A DNA stretch of 64,000 nt. It comes from Rhabdaerophilum calidifontis. GTDB taxonomy: Bacteria; Pseudomonadota; Alphaproteobacteria; Rhizobiales; Beijerinckiaceae. The notes beneath the pieces are model-generated. The model searched no databases. It was not told the origin of the DNA and saw only the letters and a program-made list of their open reading frames with translations. The stretch is from positions 868,001 through 932,000 of the forward strand of contig NZ_VTRS01000001.1 of assembly GCF_008641065.1 (NCBI RefSeq), written 5' to 3'. Made by a program: the position numbers and the translations under genes. This document shows, piece by piece, positions 37,780 to 45,718 of this stretch; the stretch's first letter is position 1, and every line of letters starts with the position of its first letter.

Positions 37780-39309
37780 ATGCCCTTCTTCAACAAGCTT
37801 TATCCGTTCGCGGCCGGCACGATCCGGTCTCAGCAGAACGCCGCGTCGCTCGTTTCCATGCGGGCGCAGCTCGACGATTACGCGCGCCAGCTCGCGAGCA
37901 AGCGCAAATCCGAGACCTATGGCGGGCTCGGCAACGAGCGCGTCAGTTCGCTGACTTTCCGCAACCAGCTCGGCGTGACCGAAGGCTACAAGAGCGTCGC
38001 GGATCTCACTGCCATCCGCCTCAAGGTCTATGACCAGAGCACCAACGAATTGCGCAAGATCGTCACCGATGCGCGCTCGGCGATGCTCAACACCCGCGGA
38101 ACCGGCGGTTACCCGGAGATCACTGCGGCGGTGAAGCAGGTGCAGGCACAGTTCGAGCAGATGCTGACTTCGCTCAATGCCCAGCACGAGGGGCTCTATC
38201 TCTATTCCGGGCGCACGCGCGATGTCCGGCCGGTGGTCGATGCCAATACCCTGATGTGGGGCGACGGCACCAATGCCGGCCTGCGTCAGGTGGTCGACGA
38301 GCGCCGGCAGGCCGATCTCGGCGTGACCGGTCTCGGCCGCATGACCCTGGGCATCGCCGCTTCGACCGTGACCCTGTCTGAGGATGCGGTCGGCAATCCG
38401 TTCGGGATCAAGCTCGTCCCCGGTTCCGCGGGCGGCAGCATGTCGAATGTCACCGTCACCGGCCCCGCCGGCGCCCCGGTCAATATCAGCTTCAACTTCA
38501 CCGGCCAGCCGAATTCCGGCGAGCGCCTGACCTTCACGGTGACGCTGCCGGACGGCAAGACGATGAATCTCGGCTTCGCCGTCGATACCGCCGGAACCGC
38601 GGAGGATACGGTCTTCGCGCTTGGCGCCACCCCGGCCGCGACGGCCGCCAACCTCCAGGCGGCCATCCAATCGCGGCTGAGCTCGATCGCCGGGGGCGAA
38701 TTGCGCGCGGCCTCAGGCCTCGTCGCGGCCCGGGAATTCTTCTCGGGCTCCGCGAGCACCCCGGTTCCGCGCGTCGCCGGCCCGCCCTTCAACACTTCGA
38801 CCACCTATGCCGCGCCCGGCACCCGCCCGACCGTGATCTGGTATCGGGGCGACGACGATGTCAGCGTGGCCGCCCGGGACACGCAACGCGCCGAGATCGA
38901 CAACGGCACTTCCGTCAGCATCGGTGCCCGTGCCAATGAGGTTGCGCTTCGCGATTCGCTCGTCGCGCTCGGCATGTTCCTCGCCGATGATTATCCGCCG
39001 GGCATGCCCTCGACGCAGGACCGGTTCGACGCCGCCTCGGGCCGCGCGATCACGACCTTCGCCTCGACCGGCGGGCCGGACGCCATCCTTGAACTCAATG
39101 CCGATTTCGGGCGCGCCGCCGCGCAGGTCGAGGCGTCGAAAACCCGGCATGATGACCGGAAGCTGTTCCTCAACGGGCTGCTGACCGAGATCGAGGGCGT
39201 CAACACGGAAGAGGTCGCGGTGCTGCTCACCACGCTCCAGACGCGGCTCGAGGCGAGCTATCAGACGACCTCGACCCTCAACCGGCTCTCGCTGGTCAAT
39301 TACCTCTGA
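37780..39309 (+). CDS. flgL: Flagellar hook-associated protein 3, FlgL
   Basis: A 509-residue flagellin-like junction protein, starting 3 bases after flgK. The N-terminal helices (residues 15-140: VSMRAQLDDYARQLASKRK, LRKIVTDARSAML) and C-terminal helices (about 425-509: AALLTEIEGVNTEEVAVLLTTLQT-type block ending STLNRLSLVNYL) resemble flagellin D0/D1. It is longer than enterobacterial FlgL (317) because of a large middle domain. It ends the plus-strand flagellar operon. Confidence 0.9.
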   Translation: MPFFNKLYPFAAGTIRSQQNAASLVSMRAQLDDYARQLASKRKSETYGGLGNERVSSLTFRNQLGVTEGYKSVADLTAIRLKVYDQSTNELRKIVTDARSAMLNTRGTGGYPEITAAVKQVQAQFEQMLTSLNAQHEGLYLYSGRTRDVRPVVDANTLMWGDGTNAGLRQVVDERRQADLGVTGLGRMTLGIAASTVTLSEDAVGNPFGIKLVPGSAGGSMSNVTVTGPAGAPVNISFNFTGQPNSGERLTFTVTLPDGKTMNLGFAVDTAGTAEDTVFALGATPAATAANLQAAIQSRLSSIAGGELRAASGLVAAREFFSGSASTPVPRVAGPPFNTSTTYAAPGTRPTVIWYRGDDDVSVAARDTQRAEIDNGTSVSIGARANEVALRDSLVALGMFLADDYPPGMPSTQDRFDAASGRAITTFASTGGPDAILELNADFGRAAAQVEASKTRHDDRKLFLNGLLTEIEGVNTEEVAVLLTTLQTRLEASYQTTSTLNRLSLVNYL

Positions 39310-39334
39310 CATCGCGTCGAGACTGCCGGATTTC

Positions 39335-39360
39335 CGGGGCGCCCTGCGGGGCGCCCTTTC
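39335..39360 (+). terminator. Terminator after flgL
   Basis: GGGGCGCCC, loop TGC, GGGGCGCCC-type stem followed by TTTCTG, 27 bases after the flgL stop: a likely rho-independent terminator for the hook operon. Confidence 0.6.
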
Positions 39361-39412
39361 TGTTGGTGCGTCGGGTTGCGGCCGCCGGGGCCCGGAGGCG
39401 CCCCAAAGCAAA

Positions 39413-39433
39413 CCGGCGCCCGAGGGGCGCCGG
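39413..39433 (-). terminator. Terminator after flaF
   Basis: Stem CCGGCGCC, loop CGAG, GGCGCCGG, in the gap between convergent operons. Read on the minus strand it lies about 25 bases after the flaF stop and is followed by GGTTTGCTTT. Confidence 0.5.
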
Positions 39434-39458
39434 CGAGACGGGAGAATGGGGAAATATC

Positions 39459-39902
39459 TCAGGACGCCGCGGCGACCGGTGCCTGGCTGGCGGGCAATCG
39501 CGGCGGCATCTGTTCCGATGACGGGGCGCCGAGCGGACCAGCATTGCCGCGCAGACCGGCGGCCACATGCTGGTTGATCTCGATCAGCAGATCGAGCTTG
39601 GTCACATCCGGCTCGAACAGGATCCGCATGCACTGGTTGATGACGAAGCGGGAGAGACCGATGATGTTCTTGCGCATTTCCGGCGGCATCGGACAATCGT
39701 CCTCGGTCGCCGATGCCAGAAAAATCGCCCAGACCTTGCGGTTATGCGCAAGCGGATCCTCGATCACGGCGATGCTCGGATCCCAGTTCTCCTTCAGCGC
39801 CTGGAGCCGGCTCGCGGCCTTCAGGAGCGCGCGGGCCTCGAGTTCACGCTGGCTGAGCGCGAGGGACTGGGTTTTCGCGTAGGCTTGAATTCCCGGCTGC
39901 AT
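39459..39902 (-). CDS. flaF: Flagellin regulator / secretion chaperone FlaF
   Basis: A 147-residue protein of the alphaproteobacterial FlaF family. The N-terminus MQPGIQAYAKTQ and the block KVWAIFLASATEDDCPMPPEMRKNIIGLS are family features. In Caulobacter FlaF works with FlbT to balance flagellin translation and assists flagellin export. The ATG is placed after TTGAGC; the gene begins inside the end of flbT (59-base overlap), so the two are coupled. The C-terminal 30 residues are Pro/Ala-rich and variable. Confidence 0.92.
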   Translation of the reverse strand: MQPGIQAYAKTQSLALSQRELEARALLKAASRLQALKENWDPSIAVIEDPLAHNRKVWAIFLASATEDDCPMPPEMRKNIIGLSRFVINQCMRILFEPDVTKLDLLIEINQHVAAGLRGNAGPLGAPSSEQMPPRLPASQAPVAAAS

Positions 39903-40278
39903 GCTCAAGTAACTTCCTCTCGTACGCCAGAAGCTGTTTCGCTTCCTTGAGGGCTTTGTAGAATTCTGCGTTTAAGATATGGTTGTGGATGGCCATAAGA
40001 ATTCTGGTTGAGCTGGGCACGGCCTCCTGAAAATCTGACATTAATTTGTTGTATGTCCCGATATTGTCGGCAACGCGTCCGTCAATATACATCAATTGTA
40101 TCGCGAGATAGATCAGCTTCGCCGGCGTATCCGCCGATTTCGGGCTGAGAATGTCCTTCTCGCGCAGGATGGGGGCGTGGCCCTCGATGACGAGACTGGT
40201 CCGCTGGTCACCATTCCTCACCACGGCGGTGCCGATGATGATCCGTTCGTTGGGCTTCAACTCAACCTTGAGGGCCAC
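39844..40278 (-). CDS. flbT: Flagellin mRNA regulator FlbT
   Basis: A 144-residue protein; FlbT binds flagellin mRNA leaders in Caulobacter and acts as a negative or positive regulator of flagellin translation. Family blocks: LKPNERIIIGTAVVRNG near the start, IDGRVADNIGTYNKLMSDFQEAVPS in the middle (key parts DNIGTYN), and YKALKEAKQLLAYE. The start is GTG behind a perfect AAGGAGG site. It lies at the end of the flagellin-sugar island and overlaps flaF. Confidence 0.94.
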   Translation of the reverse strand: MALKVELKPNERIIIGTAVVRNGDQRTSLVIEGHAPILREKDILSPKSADTPAKLIYLAIQLMYIDGRVADNIGTYNKLMSDFQEAVPSSTRILMAIHNHILNAEFYKALKEAKQLLAYERKLLEHAAGNSSLRENPVPRAQPA

Positions 40279-40446
40279 GATCGGCCTCCTTCCTGCGCCC
40301 CGCAGTTCATCATGCGGGAGTAAACATCCCGTTGCCGACAGCAGGGGCTACTGCCGAATCATCCTTATGATACAACCTGAAATAGAAAATGAAATATGGT
40401 ATTCATCCTGCGTGCCGCGGGGCGCGGGGGAGGAATCGGGCCGCGC

Positions 40447-41226
40447 TTACGCAACCCGTTTCAGGAAGCCGTCGGCGCAGACCGAGACCATCAGCTTGCC
40501 CTCGATCGCTTTGTCGATCGCGAATTCGGGATGCCGCGTGAGGTATTCGCGCAGAGCGGTCTTCGGATTGTTTCCGGGCGCCCAGGGCCGGTCGGGGAAG
40601 AGGTCGGCCGGCATATCCTCGACGAAGCTGTCGAACACCACGCAATAGCTGTCGCGGCTCACCAGCGGCGCATAGGCTTCGAGTTCGGCCAGGACATGGG
40701 CATGGGTGTGCATCGAATCGAGGAAGACCATCACGCGGCGGTGCCCTTGCGCGGCGGCCCTGACGGTCTCGACCGTTTCCGGGGCGATGCTCGAGCCTTC
40801 GACCAGCGTCAGCAGCGGGCGCAGGGGATGCGCGTCGAGCGCGGCGCGGTTATGCGGCCGGATGTCGATATCGATGCCGATGACCTTGCGCGTCGATTGG
40901 CGGGGATCGAGCGGTGCGCCCGTCTCCATCGCCTCGCAATAATCGAGCATGGCGAGGATCGAGGCGGAGAGGATCAGCGAGCCGCCATGCGCGATGCCGG
41001 TCTCGATCACGAGATCTGGCTTCACGGTCCAGATCAGCTCCTGGACCGCCCACATATCCTGCGGATACTGGATTATCGGCCGACCGAGCCAGTCGAAATT
41101 GTAGACGTATTTCTTCCGCATCGAGGCTTCGAGGAAATCGCGCGAGAGCCTGCGGAAACCGGCATCCTCGGCATAGGCGGCAAGGCGCTCCTCACGCTCG
41201 GCGGCGAATTGCTTGACCGGGTCCAT
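40447..41226 (-). CDS. CmcI-like methyltransferase (cephalosporin hydroxylase / rhamnosyl O-methyltransferase family)
   Basis: A 259-residue Rossmann-fold protein. The block DLVIETGIAHGGSLILSAS is the SAM-binding region (about residues 72-90), IGIDIDIRPHNR the acidic loop, and VMVFLDSMHTHAHVLAELEAY the metal/substrate region (key parts LDSMHTH). Family members methylate sugar hydroxyls (rhamnosyl O-methyltransferase) or antibiotics. It is the last gene of the sugar operon, 12 bases after the epimerase stop, and so probably O-methylates the same sugar. It contains a long N-terminal arm (1-60). Confidence 0.85.
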   Translation of the reverse strand: MDPVKQFAAEREERLAAYAEDAGFRRLSRDFLEASMRKKYVYNFDWLGRPIIQYPQDMWAVQELIWTVKPDLVIETGIAHGGSLILSASILAMLDYCEAMETGAPLDPRQSTRKVIGIDIDIRPHNRAALDAHPLRPLLTLVEGSSIAPETVETVRAAAQGHRRVMVFLDSMHTHAHVLAELEAYAPLVSRDSYCVVFDSFVEDMPADLFPDRPWAPGNNPKTALREYLTRHPEFAIDKAIEGKLMVSVCADGFLKRVA

Positions 41227-41238
41227 CCGATCCTCCGT

Positions 41239-42075
41239 TCACTGGGTTTTCGGGGTCGTCAGGCGCGAATCGGTGTTGATCCCGCCGAAGACGGATTTGA
41301 GCACGTCGCGCGGGGCGAAGCGGAATTCCTGGCGGATGCGGCCGATATCGATCGCCGGAAATTCGACGCGCGGGGCGTTGGGCATGACCTCGATGCGGCA
41401 GCCGGTCTTGGCCGCGAGCCAGTAGGTCCATTCGCGATGGCTGATCTTGCGGCCGCTCGCGAGGTTGTAGAGGCGGTGGCGACCTTGGGTCGCGATTTCC
41501 GGCAGCAGCGTCAGCACATCCTCGATATGGACGTAATCCTTCGCCGAATCCGGCGCGGTGCGCAGCGTCACCGTTCCGGTCCGCGCCTCGCGGATCAGCG
41601 AGGGCAGGAAGTTCTGCGAATCGGGATCGTCGGCGCCGATCACGTTGGAGAGCCGCACCGCGCGGATCGTGCCGCGCCCGGCATGCAGGCACAGGCTCTC
41701 GCCCATCAGCTTCGACAGGTCGTAGAGATCCGAAGCGGCATTGGGGTTGACGAGGAGGGCGCTGTCCTCGTCCACGCGCGAATCCGCCGGCAGGCCGCCA
41801 TAGACCCGGGTCGAGGAGAGATAGGTCAGGCTCTCGAACTCCGCGCGCGCGATGAGTTCGCGCAGCACGCAGACATGCGCCTCGACCGTTTCGAGCGGCC
41901 GGGTCCGGAAATCGGCGGTGATACCGATCGCATAGATCGCATGCCCGAGGGGGCGGGCGTGGATGCCGGGATCGCCGCGTGTGGGCGCATAGACCTCGTG
42001 CCCGGCCGTGGCCAGCCGCGAGACCAGCCGCCGGCCGATCGTGCCCGAGGCACCGAGGACGGTGAACATCGTCAT
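41239..42075 (-). CDS. NAD-dependent sugar epimerase/dehydratase or 4-ketoreductase
   Basis: A 278-residue extended SDR enzyme. The nucleotide-binding motif GASGTIG is at residues 8-14, the active-site tyrosine-lysine pair is YDLSK near 145-149, and STRVYGG supplies the catalytic Ser/Thr. In this operon it is likely to reduce the 4-keto group left by the dehydratase, or to epimerise the sugar. Its start overlaps the acyltransferase stop (ATGA). No paired dehydratase for the 3-deoxy pathway (RfbH) is present. Confidence 0.85.
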   Translation of the reverse strand: MTMFTVLGASGTIGRRLVSRLATAGHEVYAPTRGDPGIHARPLGHAIYAIGITADFRTRPLETVEAHVCVLRELIARAEFESLTYLSSTRVYGGLPADSRVDEDSALLVNPNAASDLYDLSKLMGESLCLHAGRGTIRAVRLSNVIGADDPDSQNFLPSLIREARTGTVTLRTAPDSAKDYVHIEDVLTLLPEIATQGRHRLYNLASGRKISHREWTYWLAAKTGCRIEVMPNAPRVEFPAIDIGRIRQEFRFAPRDVLKSVFGGINTDSRLTTPKTQ

Positions 42076-42560
42076 TGCCGCCGCCCGATCTCGCGCAGCG
42101 GCGTCCCGGCATAGACGGTATAGGCTGCCAGTTCGCCCTTGATCACCGATCCGGCGCCGACGACGGAACCCCGGCGCAGGATGGCGCCGTCAAGCAGCAC
42201 GCAATTGGCGCCGATCCAGACATCGTCCTCCACGATGATGCCACCCTTGCCCGGCAGGAACCCCTGTTCGCGGATCAGCCGCGCGGCATCCCTGTAGGCG
42301 TGGTTGACCGGCGCGAAGGTGCAGTTCGCCGCGATGGCCACGGAATTGCCGATGCGGATTCCCTGGCCCGTATAGAGCACACAGCCGGAATTGATGGTCA
42401 CATGCTCGCCGATGACGAGATCGCCCATGCCGCCGGCCGGCTTGATCTTCACGAAACTGTCGATCACCGAATGCGCGCCGATCTCGATCCGCGTGCCGCG
42501 GGTCGAATCCTCGATATCGGCGAGCGCCGAGACGCGCGCGGTCTCGTGGATGACGATCAC
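42072..42560 (-). CDS. Hexapeptide-repeat acyltransferase
   Basis: A 162-residue left-handed beta-helix protein with hexapeptide turns such as IEIGAH, VIGEHV, IRIGNS and VWIGAN, and the catalytic histidine region APVNHAYRD near 85-93. Such enzymes add acetyl or other acyl groups to sugars. The start is GTG overlapping the methyltransferase stop (GTGA). A deoxysugar O- or N-acyl step in the same pathway is expected. Confidence 0.88.
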   Translation of the reverse strand: MIVIHETARVSALADIEDSTRGTRIEIGAHSVIDSFVKIKPAGGMGDLVIGEHVTINSGCVLYTGQGIRIGNSVAIAANCTFAPVNHAYRDAARLIREQGFLPGKGGIIVEDDVWIGANCVLLDGAILRRGSVVGAGSVIKGELAAYTVYAGTPLREIGRRQ

Positions 42561-43783
42561 AGAACCTCCAGCTTCGGCACGGCGACCACGAATTTCGCGC
42601 CCCAGCCCCGGGCTTCCTCCAGCTGCCCCATCACCTCGGCCTTCAGGTTCCAGGGCAGGATGACGATGCGGTCCGGCCGGTCGGCAAGCAGATGCGCCTC
42701 GCCGACGATCGGGATGCGGCTTCCGGGCATGAATTTTCCCTGCTTCGCCGGGTTCCTGTCCACCACATAGGGGAGGAGGTCGGGGCGGATGCCGGCGAAG
42801 TTCATTAGCGTGTTGCCCTTGGCGGCCGCGCCATAGGCGCCGACCCGCAGGCCCTGCCGCTTCGCCTCGATCAGGAAGGCGACGAAATCGTCCTTGACCC
42901 GCTCCGCCGCGCGCTGGAAGCCGGCGTAGTAATCCGGGCCGGCCATGCCGAGCCCCGCCTCGCGCGCCAGCATCGCCGTCACCGCTTCGGAAACTGCGCG
43001 CCGCCCGGTATCGGCGCGCTGCGCGAAGACGCGGAGCGAGCCGCCATGGGTCGGCAATTCCTCGACATCGAAGACGGCGAGGCCGTTCCCGGCGAAGATC
43101 CGGCGGACTGCCGTGAGCGAGAGATACGAATAATGCTCGTGATAGGCGGTATCGAACTGGTTCTCGGCGACCATCCGCATCAGATGCGGGAATTCGAAGG
43201 TCGCGACGCCCTCCGGCTTGAGCAGCGCCGCAAAGCCGCCGACGAAATCGTTGATATCCGGCACATGGGCGAGCACGTTGTTGGCGGCGGTGAGATCCGC
43301 CGCCTTGCCCGCCGCCGCGAGCCGGCGCCCGAGCGCGACGCCGAAGAATTCCTCGATCGTCTCGATGCCCTTGGCGCGTGCGGCCGCTGCGGTGCTGCGC
43401 GTCGGTTCGATGCCGGTGCAGGGAATGCCGGCCGCCTGCACGAATTGCAGGAGATAGCCGTCATTCGAGGCGACCTCGACGACATGGCTCGCCGGCCCGA
43501 GGCCGAGCCTGGCGATCATCTGTTCGACATAGGCTTGCGAATGCGCGAGCCACGAGGCCGAGAAGGAGGAGAAATAGGCATAATCCTCGGTGAACAGCGC
43601 TTCGCGGCCGGCATAATCCTCGGTCTGCACCAGCCAGCAGCGCTCGCAGGCCATCAGCCGCAGCGGGAACCAGGTTTCCGGCGCGCGCAGCGCCTCGGCG
43701 CCGAGATAGGCGTTCGAGGGCGGCGCGGCGCCGAGATCGAGGAAGGTGAGGCGCAGCGGTGCCCCGCAATGCCGGCATGTCAC
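42557..43783 (-). CDS. Sugar C-methyltransferase (TylC3/NovU-like)
   Basis: A 408-residue three-domain enzyme. The N-terminus holds a zinc-binding region with CRHCGAPL (3-10) and MACERCWLVQ (about 44-53). The SAM domain contains VVEVASNDGYLLQF (about 97-110) and EYTPLAHV-type metal region seen as NNVLAHVPDIN. The C-terminal domain (about 260-400) is the C-methyltransferase C-terminal fold (VGAYGAAAKGNTLMNF, PGSRIPIV). Such enzymes methylate C-3 of 4-keto-6-deoxy sugars. The GTG at the chosen start has a perfect AAGGAG 7 bases upstream; longer starts are unlikely. Confidence 0.9.
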   Translation of the reverse strand: MTCRHCGAPLRLTFLDLGAAPPSNAYLGAEALRAPETWFPLRLMACERCWLVQTEDYAGREALFTEDYAYFSSFSASWLAHSQAYVEQMIARLGLGPASHVVEVASNDGYLLQFVQAAGIPCTGIEPTRSTAAAARAKGIETIEEFFGVALGRRLAAAGKAADLTAANNVLAHVPDINDFVGGFAALLKPEGVATFEFPHLMRMVAENQFDTAYHEHYSYLSLTAVRRIFAGNGLAVFDVEELPTHGGSLRVFAQRADTGRRAVSEAVTAMLAREAGLGMAGPDYYAGFQRAAERVKDDFVAFLIEAKRQGLRVGAYGAAAKGNTLMNFAGIRPDLLPYVVDRNPAKQGKFMPGSRIPIVGEAHLLADRPDRIVILPWNLKAEVMGQLEEARGWGAKFVVAVPKLEVL

Positions 43784-43886
43784 GGCAAATCTCCTTGCAT
43801 GGTCCTCGGCATGGTCTTCGGCGCATTCTCCAGCCCTCATAGGGTGATTCTCGGCGCGAAAGCAGCCTTTCCTGCATTGCTCGCGG

Positions 43887-44963
43887 CTATCGGCCATCCT
43901 CGAACGCCGCAATCTCGGCCGAGCAGAGGGCGGCGGCATCGGCGCCGCCCGCCTCTTCCCGATACCAGCGGATCGTGCGTTCGACGCTCTCGCGCAGGGC
44001 CCAGCGCGGGCCGAGGCCGAGTGCGGTGCGCACCTTGGCGACTTCGAGCGCAAGCCAGTTGGCCTCGTGCGGGCCGCGCGAGCCGTCGCCATAGCGGACC
44101 TCGCCGCCGCCCCAGATGCTCCGGGCGAGGTCCACCACGTCGCGGACGGTCGAGGCCTCATGGGTGGGGGGGCCGAAATTGTAGGCGCCGGCCAGGGCCG
44201 GCAGGCCCGCCATCGCCTCGGCAAGGACAAGATAGCCGCAGAGCGGTTCGAGCACGTGCTGCCAGGGTCGGATCGCGGCCGGTCGGCGGATCTCGAGCAC
44301 GTCCCCCGCCAGCCAGGCGCGGACCGCGTCCGGGATCAGCCGGTCCTCGGCCCAATCGCCGCCGCCAATCACGTTGCCGGCGCGGGCGCTCGCCACCGCC
44401 ATTCCCTGCGCGCGCAGGAAGGAATCGCGGTAGCTCGCGATGACGATCTCGCTCGCGGCCTTGGAGGCGGAATAGGGATCGTGCCCGCCGAGCGCGTCGT
44501 CCTCGCGGTAGGGATAGGGCCATTCGCGGTTGTGATAGACCTTGTCGGTGGTGATCATCACCGCGACACGCGCGCTTGCGAGATCGCGCAGCGCATCCAG
44601 CAGATGCGCGGTGCCCATCACATTGGCGGCGAAGGTCGCGACCGGCTCGCGATAGCTCGCCCGGACGAGCGGCTGCGCGGCGAGATGGAAGACAATCTCC
44701 GGCGCCGCTTCCCGCACCAGGCGGGCGAGGCCGGCGCCGTCGCGGATGTCGTGGAAATGGCTCGCCGCGCAATGCCCGGCGATTCCGGCCCGTTCGAACA
44801 GGCTCGGCGTGGTGTTGGGCGGCAGGGCGATGCCGGTCACCGCCGCGCCCATCCGCGCGAGCCAGAGCGTCAGCCAGCCGCCCTTGAACCCGGTATGACC
44901 TGTGACGAGGACATTCCGGCCGCGCCAGAACGCGGGATCGGGGCGTCTCACCAGATTTTCCAT
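43887..44963 (-). CDS. rfbG: CDP-glucose 4,6-dehydratase (RfbG)
   Basis: A 358-residue extended [13 protein letters not shown] (residues 22-31) is the NAD-binding block typical of CDP-glucose dehydratases, [11 protein letters not shown] contains the active-site Asp/Lys, and [11 protein letters not shown] is the Tyr-Lys catalytic pair. Product is CDP-4-keto-6-deoxyglucose. It starts inside the end of rfbF (16-base overlap) with GGGAAGG upstream. A 103-base gap separates it from the C-methyltransferase. Confidence 0.94.
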   Translation of the reverse strand: MENLVRRPDPAFWRGRNVLVTGHTGFKGGWLTLWLARMGAAVTGIALPPNTTPSLFERAGIAGHCAASHFHDIRDGAGLARLVREAAPEIVFHLAAQPLVRASYREPVATFAANVMGTAHLLDALRDLASARVAVMITTDKVYHNREWPYPYREDDALGGHDPYSASKAASEIVIASYRDSFLRAQGMAVASARAGNVIGGGDWAEDRLIPDAVRAWLAGDVLEIRRPAAIRPWQHVLEPLCGYLVLAEAMAGLPALAGAYNFGPPTHEASTVRDVVDLARSIWGGGEVRYGDGSRGPHEANWLALEVAKVRTALGLGPRWALRESVERTIRWYREEAGGADAAALCSAEIAAFEDGR

Positions 44964-45718
44964 GGCGCCTTCCCGGAGGCCCAGAGATCCTCGAGGAGGT
45001 TCTTCTCGCGCAAGGTATCCATCGGCTGCCAGAACCCGTCATGGACGAAGGCATGCAACTCGCCTTCGGCCGCGAGGCTCTTCATCGGCTCCTGCTCCCA
45101 GCTCGTCGCGTCGCCCTCGATGCGGTCGATCACTTTCGGGGAGAGGACGAAGAAGCCGCCATTAATGAAACCGCCTTCGCCGCGCGGCTTCTCGACGAAG
45201 CCCTTCACCGCGTCGCCCTTCATGGAAAGCACGCCGAACCGTCCCGGCGGCAGCACCGCCGTGACCGTGGCGAGCCGGCCATGCGCCTTGTGGAAGGCGA
45301 TGGCGGCGGTGATGTCGACATTCGAGACGCCGTCGCCATAGGTGAAGCAGAAGGCTTCCTCGTCGCGCAGGTATTTCCCGACGCGCTTGAGCCGGCCGCC
45401 GGTCATCGTGTCCTCGCCGGTATCGATCAGCGTCACCCGCCAGGGTTCGGCCTGCTCGCGATGCACCTCCATGCGGTTCTTCGTCATGTCGAAGGTGATG
45501 TCCGACATGTGCAGGAAGTAGTTCGCGAAATATTCCTTGATGACATAGCCCTTGTATCCGCAGCAGATGATGAATTCATTCACCCCGTGCGCGGAATACA
45601 TCTTCATGATGTGCCAGAGGATCGGCTTGCCGCCGATCTCGATCATCGGCTTGGGCCGCAGATGCGTTTCTTCCGAAATGCGGGTTCCGAGCCCGCCGGC
45701 GAGGATGACGGCTTTCAT
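44948..45718 (-). CDS. rfbF: Glucose-1-phosphate cytidylyltransferase (RfbF)
   Basis: A 256-residue nucleotidyltransferase making CDP-glucose from CTP and glucose-1-phosphate. The nucleotide loop [19 protein letters not shown] (residues 7-25) and [15 protein letters not shown] are RfbF signatures, and [11 protein letters not shown] carries the metal-binding aspartate. Its ATG overlaps the stop of the TPR-glycosyltransferase by one base (TGATG), tying sugar supply to transfer. The frame is open upstream but inside that gene. Confidence 0.95.
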   Translation of the reverse strand: MKAVILAGGLGTRISEETHLRPKPMIEIGGKPILWHIMKMYSAHGVNEFIICCGYKGYVIKEYFANYFLHMSDITFDMTKNRMEVHREQAEPWRVTLIDTGEDTMTGGRLKRVGKYLRDEEAFCFTYGDGVSNVDITAAIAFHKAHGRLATVTAVLPPGRFGVLSMKGDAVKGFVEKPRGEGGFINGGFFVLSPKVIDRIEGDATSWEQEPMKSLAAEGELHAFVHDGFWQPMDTLREKNLLEDLWASGKAPWKIW

